Assembly (NCBI GenBank): GCA_903896585.1
Contig: CAITYI010000263.1
Location: 1 to 9,336 of the forward strand
DNA from: an uncultured bacterium
GTDB lineage: Bacteria; Actinomycetota; Actinomycetes; S36-B12
DNA: 9,336 nucleotides
Reading direction: 5' to 3'
In this document: positions 1 through 6,810 of the stretch, in pieces
How the letters are laid out: each line of letters begins with the position of its first letter
Position numbering within the stretch: position 1 is the stretch's first letter
Position numbers and translations under genes: made by a program
Notes under the pieces: model-generated
Database searches by the model: none
Told to the model about the DNA's origin: nothing
The model's input: the letters and a program-made list of their open reading frames with translations, nothing else

Positions 1-149
1 CCACCTGCAACAACAAGGTGCTTTGAAGTTTCGGTCACAAACGGATAGTCGCTGTGGACAGACGAAAGGAGCTGCTGCTCAACGAGATCCAGCTTCGTGG
101 AAATACGCCTCTCAAGGGCTGGATCTACCGACTCGAATGCCCCGATCAT
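1..149 (-). CDS. Polyprenyl diphosphate synthase, N-terminal fragment (3' end outside window)
   Basis: This is the first 49 complete codons of a gene that continues past the left edge. The N-terminus begins MIGAFESVDP and includes LVEQQLLSS, YPFVTETSKHL and VVAGG. That matches the start of trans-isoprenyl diphosphate synthases of the octa/heptaprenyl type, where the visible GG normally leads into a KR(F/L)RP substrate-binding motif just beyond the edge. The family condenses isopentenyl diphosphate units onto an allylic primer to make the long side chain of respiratory quinones, menaquinone in Actinobacteria. The ATG is the only plausible start, because the same frame reaches the nuoN stop codon five codons upstream. 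It starts 12 nt after nuoN and I see no good Shine-Dalgarno sequence in front of it, so translation may depend on ribosomes finishing nuoN. The aspartate-rich catalytic motifs lie outside the window, so chain length and exact symbol cannot be assigned. Confidence 0.8.
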   Translation of the reverse strand, partial: MIGAFESVDPALERRISTKLDLVEQQLLSSVHSDYPFVTETSKHLVVAG

Positions 150-161
150 GTGACCAAGGTA

Positions 162-1697
162 CTACCGAATGAATATGCCGGCATTTGATACCAAATCGAT
201 CAGTGGGGCGGGGATAATTCCCAGTACCACGGTGATGGTGGCTCCGGCCGCCAGAGCGATTGTGGTGAAGGCAGATGGGATCGCCACGGTGGCCGTGTTC
301 TCAGTTGGATCGGAGAAAAACATGACCACAATTACCCGGACATAGAAGAAAGCGGCAATCACGCTGGCCCCGACAGCGACCAAAACCAGCCAGGTCGCAC
401 CGGCCTCAATGGCCGCAGCGAACACGCTGAACTTGATCACAAAACCACTCGTCAGCGGGATACCCGCCAAGGAAAGCATGAAAATACTGAAGACCGCAGC
501 CACCATGGGTGATTTCTTGCCCAGTCCGGCCCACTTGGACAGGTGGGTGGCTTCACCAGATGAATCCCGGACCATGGAGATCACGGCAAAAGCGCCAATG
601 GTGACAAAACCATATGCGATCAAATAGAACATGACTGCCGCAATACCTGCCGCGGTCGAGGCGGCAACACCCACCAGAATGAAGCCAGACTGAGCCACTG
701 CCGAGTAGGCCAGCATTCGCTTGATATCACTCTGGGTGATAGCAATAAGTGAACCCACCACCATGCTCAGGATCGCAACTATCCAAATGATGATTTCCCA
801 ATCCCACTGCATGCCGCTGAAGCCCACATAAAGCAACCGCATGAGGGCACCAAAGGCCGCTACCTTGACGGCTGCACCCATGAAGCCGGTGATGGGTGTT
901 GGTGCGCCTTGATAAACATCGGGGGTCCATTGATGGAATGGGACGGCACCCACTTTGAAGAACAATCCAACAAGCAGCATGGCCAGGCCGATCAGAATTA
1001 AGCCGGTCTCCCCCGTGGTGGCTGAGATGCTCTCGGAAATCTCTGGCAATGAAATAGTGCCGGTGTAGCCATAGACAAGTGCTGCGCCAAAGATGAAAAA
1101 TGCGGAAGCGAAAGCGCCCAGAACGAAATACTTCAAGGCCGCCTCTTGGGACAGGAGCCGGCGCCGACGTGCCATGCCTACCATCAGATACAGCGGCAGG
1201 GACATAATTTCCAAGGCCACGAACATGATCAGTAAATCGTTCGCAACCACAAACAGCAACATTCCGGTGACCGCGAAAAGGTATAGCGTCCAGATTTCGG
1301 TTTGGGTGTGACCGCGGGCAGCGAGTTCCCGCTCGTCAACGGAGCCAGGGAGCGCGGAAGCTCGCGGAGCGAAGGAATCACCCATGGAGTCCAGGGAGCG
1401 TTCGGACACCAACATGGCGCCGAAGATTGCCAAAAGCAGAATTGTTCCTTGCATGACCAAGCCTGGTCCGTCAATCGCAACGGCGCCGTCGCCGGTAATC
1501 ACTCGAGTATTGCGGATGGAAATTAACCACACGAAGGCAGTGACAAGACTGCCGAAGGTGAGAATGACCTGCAGGAAGCGGCGGGCCCCACGCGGAACGA
1601 GTGCCTCAATCAGAACCGAAACAAGTGCTGCAACGACAACGATCAGGATCGGACCAAGTGCTGAGTAGTCAATCAGGGGGGCGGCGAAGGTATTCAC
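162..1697 (-). CDS. nuoN: NADH-quinone oxidoreductase subunit N (NuoN), antiporter-like membrane subunit
   Basis: NuoN is one of three antiporter-like proton-pumping subunits in the membrane arm of complex I. The protein has 511 residues and is hydrophobic almost throughout, with about 14 membrane helices expected. Visible hallmarks are the ALEIMSLPLYLM segment with conserved Glu163, QEAALKYF with Lys189, and FFKVGAVPFHQWTPDVYQGA with Lys248 in the broken-helix proton channel. A later SGFVIKF segment carries Lys422. All expected charged channel residues are present. Residues about 98-134 form a charged loop (including PGSVDERELAARG) between early helices, larger than in E. coli NuoN and familiar from actinobacterial homologues. 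The start is GTG inside a GTGA overlap of 4 nt with the nuoM stop. GAAGGGA lies about 7 nt upstream of it. The gene ends TAG, 12 nt before the prenyl synthase gene. Confidence 0.97.
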   Translation of the reverse strand: MNTFAAPLIDYSALGPILIVVVAALVSVLIEALVPRGARRFLQVILTFGSLVTAFVWLISIRNTRVITGDGAVAIDGPGLVMQGTILLLAIFGAMLVSERSLDSMGDSFAPRASALPGSVDERELAARGHTQTEIWTLYLFAVTGMLLFVVANDLLIMFVALEIMSLPLYLMVGMARRRRLLSQEAALKYFVLGAFASAFFIFGAALVYGYTGTISLPEISESISATTGETGLILIGLAMLLVGLFFKVGAVPFHQWTPDVYQGAPTPITGFMGAAVKVAAFGALMRLLYVGFSGMQWDWEIIIWIVAILSMVVGSLIAITQSDIKRMLAYSAVAQSGFILVGVAASTAAGIAAVMFYLIAYGFVTIGAFAVISMVRDSSGEATHLSKWAGLGKKSPMVAAVFSIFMLSLAGIPLTSGFVIKFSVFAAAIEAGATWLVLVAVGASVIAAFFYVRVIVVMFFSDPTENTATVAIPSAFTTIALAAGATITVVLGIIPAPLIDLVSNAGIFIR

Positions 1698-3256
1698 TCC
1701 ACAATCCCTTCTATTCCGGCTGCGGCACTGGGCACTAGGCCGACCGTAATTTCAGGATCGGTCGCACCCACGGTAATCATGATTCGATCAACCGCAGGTT
1801 CAATCACATTGAGTAGCGGCGCGGGGAAAACACCTAAGGCAATGATCATGATGGACACCGGAACAAGTGCGGCGATCTCCCGACCATTGAGATCTTTCAT
1901 GTTGGTCAGGTCAGGATTGAGCGGACCGGTCATGGTCTTTTGGTACACCCGCAAAACATAAGCAGCGGTAATCACAATGCCGACGGTGGCAATGGCACCG
2001 ACCCACATGTACTTCTGGAAGGTTCCGAGGAGCACCATGAACTCGCCAATGAAGGAGACCATGCCGGGTAGGGCCAAACTCGAAAGTGCGGCGATCAGGA
2101 AGAACCCGGCAAGCACCGGTGCGACCTTGTTGACCCCACCAAAGGAGGATAGTTGCGCCGAACCATTTCGACGGGCCATGAGGTAGCCAACACCCATGAA
2201 CAGCGCAGCGGTGGAGAGACCGTGCGCCACCATGTAGACCACCGAACCGGTTTGACCCACGGTGGTGAACACGAAAATACCAAGAATGATGAACCCGAAA
2301 TGGGACATGGATGAATATGCAAAAAGTCTTCGCATATCGGTTTGTTTAAGAGCAACGAGTGCACCATAAAAGATGCCGATTACTGCGAATGCAATGACGA
2401 ACGGAGCATAGAACTCACTCGCGTCTGGAAAAATCTCAAGGCAGTAGCGAAGCATGCCGAATGTTCCAACTTTGTCCAACACACCAATGAGGAGAACAGA
2501 GGTACCGGGTTGGGCTTGGGCAGCCGAATCGGGTAGCCAGGTGTGAAATGGCCACAACGGAGCCTTGATGGCAAATGCCAAGAAGAAACCCATGAACAGC
2601 AATTTCTGCATATCGGGATCAATATCCAGACCAACCAATGTGGTGAAATCAAATGTCCCGACACCGGTCATTTGATAGGACACTACATAAAGACCCACGA
2701 GCGCAGCGAGCATGAGTAGTCCGCCTACCAAGCTGTAGATCAAAAACTTGACCGCAGCGTAGGATCTTTGTGGGCCGCCGTAGCGCCCGATCATGAAGTA
2801 AACGGGAATGAGCATGGCTTCGAAGAACACGTAGAACAGGAAGACGTCGGTTGCGGCGAATACCCCGATCATGAGAGTCTCGAGGACGAGGATCAGGGCG
2901 AAGTAACCCTTCACACTTCCTTGGGCATTGGCTGCCTCGGTCCACCCGCCCAGAATGACAACGGGAACGAGCGTGGCCGCTAAGGCAATGAGGACTAATG
3001 CAATGCCATCGATTCCGAGGGAGAAGTTGATACCGAATGCTGGTATCCACGAATAACTCTCGGCGAATTGGAATTGCTCGGTGGAATTTCCCTCGAACTG
3101 AAGGGCCATGGCGATAACCGCCCCCAGAGTAACGAGTGAGAAAAACAGGGCGAGTGATTTTGCGAGAGCCGCATTCGCTTTGGGCACCAACATGACAATC
3201 ACACTGCCCAGCAACGGGATTAGGCCGATGGTGGTCAACCATGGAAAGTTGTTCAC
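1694..3256 (-). CDS. nuoM: NADH-quinone oxidoreductase subunit M (NuoM), antiporter-like membrane subunit
   Basis: NuoM is the middle antiporter-like proton-pumping subunit of the complex I membrane arm. The protein has 520 residues, about the usual length, with about 14 membrane helices. Conserved elements are FYVFFEAMLIPVYFMIGRYG with Glu146 (counterpart of E. coli Glu144), AFAIKAPLWPFHTWLPDSAA with Lys231, VGVLDK-like VLDKVGTFGMLRYCLEIFP with Lys262, and SFIGEFMVL with Glu405. The VLDKVGTFG variant, rather than the proteobacterial LLKTAAYG type, is what I associate with actinobacterial NuoM. The start is GTG, sharing its first G with the TAG stop of nuoL, a 1-nt overlap. GAGG lies 5 nt upstream of it and supports this start. 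The stop overlaps the nuoN start by 4 nt. No truncation or frameshift is visible. Confidence 0.97.
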   Translation of the reverse strand: MNNFPWLTTIGLIPLLGSVIVMLVPKANAALAKSLALFFSLVTLGAVIAMALQFEGNSTEQFQFAESYSWIPAFGINFSLGIDGIALVLIALAATLVPVVILGGWTEAANAQGSVKGYFALILVLETLMIGVFAATDVFLFYVFFEAMLIPVYFMIGRYGGPQRSYAAVKFLIYSLVGGLLMLAALVGLYVVSYQMTGVGTFDFTTLVGLDIDPDMQKLLFMGFFLAFAIKAPLWPFHTWLPDSAAQAQPGTSVLLIGVLDKVGTFGMLRYCLEIFPDASEFYAPFVIAFAVIGIFYGALVALKQTDMRRLFAYSSMSHFGFIILGIFVFTTVGQTGSVVYMVAHGLSTAALFMGVGYLMARRNGSAQLSSFGGVNKVAPVLAGFFLIAALSSLALPGMVSFIGEFMVLLGTFQKYMWVGAIATVGIVITAAYVLRVYQKTMTGPLNPDLTNMKDLNGREIAALVPVSIMIIALGVFPAPLLNVIEPAVDRIMITVGATDPEITVGLVPSAAAGIEGIVE

Positions 3257-5145
3257 TAGATCCTCACCAACACTAGAGCGACAATCACCAAGACCGCGCC
3301 ACCCACCATGGACAATGCATAAGAACGAATGAATCCGGATTGAGTGCGCCGCAGTCGCCCAGAAAGCCCGCCGACAACCGCTGCCGAACCGTTAACAAAA
3401 CCGTCCACGATACGGCTGTCAAACCACACGAGGGATCGAGCCGCGTAATTGGTGGGTGCGACAACGATTGCGTGGTTTACGGCATCTCCGTACAGATCCT
3501 TACGCGCAGCGCGAGTGAGCCAATTACCCCGCGGCGCGACAATCGGGACTTCCCGCCGGGCGTAGGTGATCCAGCCAATGATTGCACCGATTATCACCAC
3601 CACCAATGTGATGACAATGTAGGCGCTCGTGGGTAGCGGGGTCGGTTGACTTTCATAGCCGACAACCGGTTCCAGCCACGATTCAATATTCCCCCAGAAC
3701 AGCAATGCCATGCCAAGGAGAGTGGATCCAATAGCCAAAATAATGAGGGGAATTGTCATGATCTTGGGTGATTCATGTGGATGGACATCTGGTTCCCAGC
3801 GCTTCTTGCCGAAGAAGGTCATGGCCACCATGCGGGTCATGTAGAAGCCAGTAATACCTGCCGCCAGAACCGTGGCTGTGCCAATAAACACATTGCGCTC
3901 AAACGCTGCATGCACGATTTCATCTTTTGACCAGAATCCGGAGAACGGCGGAATACCAATGATTGCCAGGTAGCCAGCCATGAAAGTAATAAACGTGATG
4001 ACCATGACAGTGCGTAATGCACCGTAGCGGCGCATGTTGACTTCGTCATTCATGCCATGCATCACCGAGCCGGCACCCAGGAATAGCCCGGCTTTAAAGA
4101 CACCGTGTGTGAGCAGGTGGAAAATCGCGAAGACATAGCCAATCGGACCAAGTCCAACGGCAAGCATCATGTAACCAATCTGACTCATGGTGGAGCCAGC
4201 CAGTGATTTCTTGATGTCATCCTTTGCAGATGCGATAACTGCCCCCATGTAGATCGTGATCAGGGCCACCACGATCACCGCTGTCGCCGCAATCTCGGCA
4301 TTGTTGTAAATCACATTGCTTCGGGCAATCAAATACACACCGGCAGTGACCATGGTCGCTGCATGGATAAGTGCTGAAACGGGAGTCGGTCCTTCCATGG
4401 CATCGAGTAACCAAGCTTGGAGCGGGAACTGCGCAGACTTACCGGCTGCGGCCAAAAGGAGTAGTAGCCCCAGTGCGGTGAGGGTGCCTTCACTGGCATT
4501 TGTTGCTGAGCCGAATACATCTGAGAACGTGACCGAACCGAAGGTCACAAACATCAGCATGATGGCCAGGCTGAGGCCTACATCGCCAACGCGGTTAATG
4601 ATGAAAGCCTTCTTCGCTGCTGCCGCGGCAGATTTCTTAGCTTGATAGAAACCAATGAGTAGGTAACTGGCTAGCCCCACACCTTCCCAGCCCACATAGA
4701 GCAGGAGATAGTTATTGGCTAATACCAGTAAAAGCATGGCGGCCACAAATAAATTGAGGTAACCAAAAAATTTGCGTTTATCTGGATCATGGGCCATGTA
4801 GCCAAGTGAGTAGATGTGGATCAGACTGCCCACGATTGTGATCAGCAAAACGAACACAAGTGAGAGTTGATCAAGCTGGAAAGCGACATCGACGGTGAAT
4901 TGGCCGGCAAAGACCCATTGATAGGCGACCTGGGTAATGGTGCGATCCTCAACTGGAAGATCCAGCATGGCAATCAGCATGAGGATGCCGAGAACGGCTG
5001 AACTCACAACGGTCAAGACTCCCAAATACGGGCCCCACTTATTGGACTGCCTGCCAGTGAACAGCAGGATTACTGCACCCGCTAACGGCAATGCAATGAG
5101 AAGCCAAATAAGGGATAAAACTCCCTCAACAGGCATTACGGTCAC
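3256..5145 (-). CDS. nuoL: NADH-quinone oxidoreductase subunit L (NuoL), distal antiporter-like membrane subunit
   Basis: NuoL is the distal antiporter-like proton pump of complex I; its long lateral amphipathic helix runs along the membrane arm. The protein has 629 residues. Expected channel residues are all present: Glu154 in YVGWEGVGLASYLLIGFY, Asp188 in NRVGD, Lys236 in AAAGKSAQFPLQAWLLDAME, His261 in ALIHAATMVTAG, Lys351 in HGVFKAGLFL and Lys407 in FWSKDE. The C-terminal part (about 545-610) is hydrophilic to amphipathic, including DSRIVDGFVNG and SGRLRRTQSG, and fits the lateral helix. A last membrane helix (about 611-627) anchors the end. The GTG start at 5145 is preferred over an ATG three codons later because AGGAA sits 6 nt upstream of the GTG. 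A 26-nt gap separates it from nuoK, and it ends in a 1-nt overlap with nuoM. Mrp antiporter subunits are related, but the context settles the call. Confidence 0.98.
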   Translation of the reverse strand: MTVMPVEGVLSLIWLLIALPLAGAVILLFTGRQSNKWGPYLGVLTVVSSAVLGILMLIAMLDLPVEDRTITQVAYQWVFAGQFTVDVAFQLDQLSLVFVLLITIVGSLIHIYSLGYMAHDPDKRKFFGYLNLFVAAMLLLVLANNYLLLYVGWEGVGLASYLLIGFYQAKKSAAAAAKKAFIINRVGDVGLSLAIMLMFVTFGSVTFSDVFGSATNASEGTLTALGLLLLLAAAGKSAQFPLQAWLLDAMEGPTPVSALIHAATMVTAGVYLIARSNVIYNNAEIAATAVIVVALITIYMGAVIASAKDDIKKSLAGSTMSQIGYMMLAVGLGPIGYVFAIFHLLTHGVFKAGLFLGAGSVMHGMNDEVNMRRYGALRTVMVITFITFMAGYLAIIGIPPFSGFWSKDEIVHAAFERNVFIGTATVLAAGITGFYMTRMVAMTFFGKKRWEPDVHPHESPKIMTIPLIILAIGSTLLGMALLFWGNIESWLEPVVGYESQPTPLPTSAYIVITLVVVIIGAIIGWITYARREVPIVAPRGNWLTRAARKDLYGDAVNHAIVVAPTNYAARSLVWFDSRIVDGFVNGSAAVVGGLSGRLRRTQSGFIRSYALSMVGGAVLVIVALVLVRI

Positions 5146-5151
5146 AGTCTT

Positions 5152-5156
5152 TTCCT
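5152..5156 (-). promoter_or_regulatory. Ribosome binding site of nuoL
   Basis: AGGAA on the minus strand lies 6 nt before the nuoL GTG, within the 26-nt nuoK-nuoL gap, one of only two gaps between genes in the window. It favours the GTG at 5145 over the ATG at 5136. A second purine patch, AAGGAA, lies a few bases further upstream. Confidence 0.6.
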
Positions 5157-5171
5157 ATTCCTTGGTTCGCA

Positions 5172-5471
5172 CTAATACTTGAGAAGATTTGGTTCGTCAA
5201 TGGATGCTGATTGTCGAGTTCGGAAAACGGTCACAATGATGGCCAAGCCCACAACAACTTCGGCCGCCGCAACAACCATGACGAAGAATGCAACGGTTTG
5301 GCCGTCGAGGTTTCCATTCATGCGAGCAAATGCCACAAACGCCAAATTGGCCGCGTTGAGCATGAGTTCCACCGACATGAACACAATGATCGCGTTCCGG
5401 CGAACGAGAACACCAACAGCACCAATTGTGAAAAGTAGGGATGCCAAAATTATGTAATTGGATGGATTCAC
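5172..5471 (-). CDS. nuoK: NADH-quinone oxidoreductase subunit K (NuoK)
   Basis: NuoK is a small membrane subunit of complex I with three helices, homologous to MrpC/MnhC and mitochondrial ND4L. It lies between NuoJ and NuoN in the membrane arm and contributes two essential glutamates to the central hydrophilic axis. Both are visible: Glu35 in FMSVELMLNAANLAF and Glu71 in VVAAAEVVVGLAI, matching E. coli Glu36 and Glu72. The length of 99 residues is standard. Helices lie at roughly 5-22, 28-50 and 58-83, followed by a short polar tail. The GTG start lies in a GTGA 4-nt overlap with the nuoJ stop; only a weak GGTGA patch precedes it, so coupling to nuoJ translation is likely. The next methionine would remove the first helix and is not a credible start. 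Confidence 0.96.
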   Translation of the reverse strand: MNPSNYIILASLLFTIGAVGVLVRRNAIIVFMSVELMLNAANLAFVAFARMNGNLDGQTVAFFVMVVAAAEVVVGLAIIVTVFRTRQSASIDEPNLLKY

Positions 5472-6253
5472 TTGGCATCACCGTCCGCAGATCCGGTCTC
5501 AGTAATTTCCACGATTTCGGAAACTTGACGGTGATCAATGATGAGTGAGTCATCGCGACCGCGCACCGGTGCGGGCACACTCTCCAGCGAAAGTGAACCG
5601 TCGGGAAGGATTGCGGGAGTGTTGACGGCGTTGTGGCGAGCGTAAACACCCGGACTGGGCTTATTGCCAGGGTGACCGGCGCCGACCATGAAGCGCTCCT
5701 CGGACAACTCCCGCTGAGTCTTCTTGGCCTGCCACCGATCTCGATGGGTGAGCACCAGGGCGCCCATGGCCGCGGTGATCAACAATGCGGCGGTCGCCTC
5801 AAATGCCAACAGGTAATCGCTGAAAATCAATACGGCAAGCCCTTCAACATTCCCACCTGCAGCGGCATTGGCTTCTTCAAGACCGCGGTCAGGCATGTCT
5901 GCAATTGCTGAACCCACAATGGCAACAAGGAGCAGACCCAGTGCAATCCCGAACAGTATGGCTGCGAGTCGTTGTCCACGAATAGTTTCGATCAGCGAAT
6001 CAGATGAATCAACACCGACAACCATCAGCACGAAGAGGAAAAGCATCATGACTGCGCCGGTGTACACAATGATCTGAACCATGCCAAGGAAAGGTGCTGA
6101 ATTAGCAATATAAAGAACGGCCAGATTGATCATGGTCATGGCTAGGAATAGGGCACTGTGTACAGCTTTGCGAGAAAGGATCATGCCGAGAGCACCTACC
6201 ACCGCAAGTCCACCGCAAATCCAAAAAACTATTGCTTCACCGACATTGGTCAT
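5468..6253 (-). CDS. nuoJ: NADH-quinone oxidoreductase subunit J (NuoJ) with long C-terminal tail
   Basis: NuoJ is a five-helix membrane subunit of complex I, homologous to mitochondrial ND6. It sits next to NuoK and NuoH and is thought to help couple quinone reduction to pumping. The signature third helix is clear: GMVQIIVYTGAVMMLFLFVL at about residues 57-76, with its Gly- and Tyr-containing bulge region. Helices lie near 7-25, 30-50, 57-80, 96-117 and 147-169. The protein has 261 residues, against about 184 in E. coli. The excess is a hydrophilic tail (about 171-261) containing PSPGVYARHNAVNTPAILPD followed by an acidic end; tails with this motif are typical of actinobacterial NuoJ and their role is unknown. 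The ATG start overlaps the nuoI stop by 4 nt (ATGA), with GGGAG 5 nt upstream. The end overlaps nuoK by 4 nt. Confidence 0.96.
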   Translation of the reverse strand: MTNVGEAIVFWICGGLAVVGALGMILSRKAVHSALFLAMTMINLAVLYIANSAPFLGMVQIIVYTGAVMMLFLFVLMVVGVDSSDSLIETIRGQRLAAILFGIALGLLLVAIVGSAIADMPDRGLEEANAAAGGNVEGLAVLIFSDYLLAFEATAALLITAAMGALVLTHRDRWQAKKTQRELSEERFMVGAGHPGNKPSPGVYARHNAVNTPAILPDGSLSLESVPAPVRGRDDSLIIDHRQVSEIVEITETGSADGDAK

Positions 6254-6810
6254 AGGTTCTCCCGCTCACGGTCTGCGGAAATCTGCTGTTCTGGTACTGA
6301 GCCGGTTATCTTGTTTGCGTAATAATCTCGATCGGTGGTACCAGGAACCATGTCGTGGGGTGGCGCAATCATGCCGGGGAGCAGTGGAGCCAAGAGATCT
6401 TTTTTTTCGTAGATCAGATCAGCACGATTGGAATCGGCTAATTCGAATTCATTGGTCATGGTGAGTGCCCGGGTCGGGCAAGCTTCAATACACAAACCAC
6501 AAAAAATACAGCGAAGGTAGTTGATTTGATACACCCGGCCATAACGCTCACCAGGAGAGAAGCGTTCTTCATCTGAGTTGTCGGCACCTTCAACAAAAAT
6601 TGCATCGGCAGGGCATGCCCACGCGCACAATTCACAACCAATGCACTTCTCAAGTCCGTCGGCCCAGCGATTGAGCTGGTGTCTGCCATGAAAGCGGGGT
6701 TTCGGCGGATACTTCGTGGCATCTTCGGGGTACTGCTCGGTGACAACCTTTTTAAAGATCGTGCCGAAAGTCACCCCGAATCCGCGAACCGCTGCGGGTA
6801 ATTCAGGCAT
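6250..6810 (-). CDS. nuoI: NADH-quinone oxidoreductase subunit I (NuoI), 2x[4Fe-4S] ferredoxin-like
   Basis: NuoI is the TYKY-type subunit that carries clusters N6a and N6b and passes electrons from the peripheral arm toward cluster N2 near the quinone site. The protein has 186 residues from this start. Two complete cysteine motifs are present: CIGCELCAWACP (Cys56, 59, 62, 66) and CIFCGLCIEACP (Cys101, 104, 107, 111). An N-terminal segment, about residues 1-30, should contact NuoH at the membrane. The frame stays open upstream to 7080, but that stretch is another reading of the nuoH tail. The ATG at 6810, giving MPELPAAVRGFGVTFG, is preceded by AGGAG at 7-nt spacing and matches family N-termini. 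It overlaps the end of nuoH by 8 nt and its own stop overlaps nuoJ by 4 nt. An A8 run occurs within the EKKDL codons. Confidence 0.97.
   Translation of the reverse strand: MPELPAAVRGFGVTFGTIFKKVVTEQYPEDATKYPPKPRFHGRHQLNRWADGLEKCIGCELCAWACPADAIFVEGADNSDEERFSPGERYGRVYQINYLRCIFCGLCIEACPTRALTMTNEFELADSNRADLIYEKKDLLAPLLPGMIAPPHDMVPGTTDRDYYANKITGSVPEQQISADRERENL

Noticed and set aside
2649..3242. 197-codon minus-strand open frame overlapping nuoM
   Set aside because: It is an alternative frame of nuoM with Arg/His/Cys-rich composition and no recognisable family. The nuoM frame is clearly the conserved one.
3256..5145. Mrp-type Na+/H+ antiporter operon as an alternative for nuoL/M/N/K
   Set aside because: The presence of NuoG, NuoH, NuoI and NuoJ in the canonical order, and the NuoL lateral-helix C-terminus, make this complex I.
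5197..5649. 150-codon minus-strand frame spanning nuoK and the end of nuoJ
   Set aside because: It is out of frame with two clearly conserved genes, and its Cys/Arg/His-rich product looks like an alternative-frame artefact.
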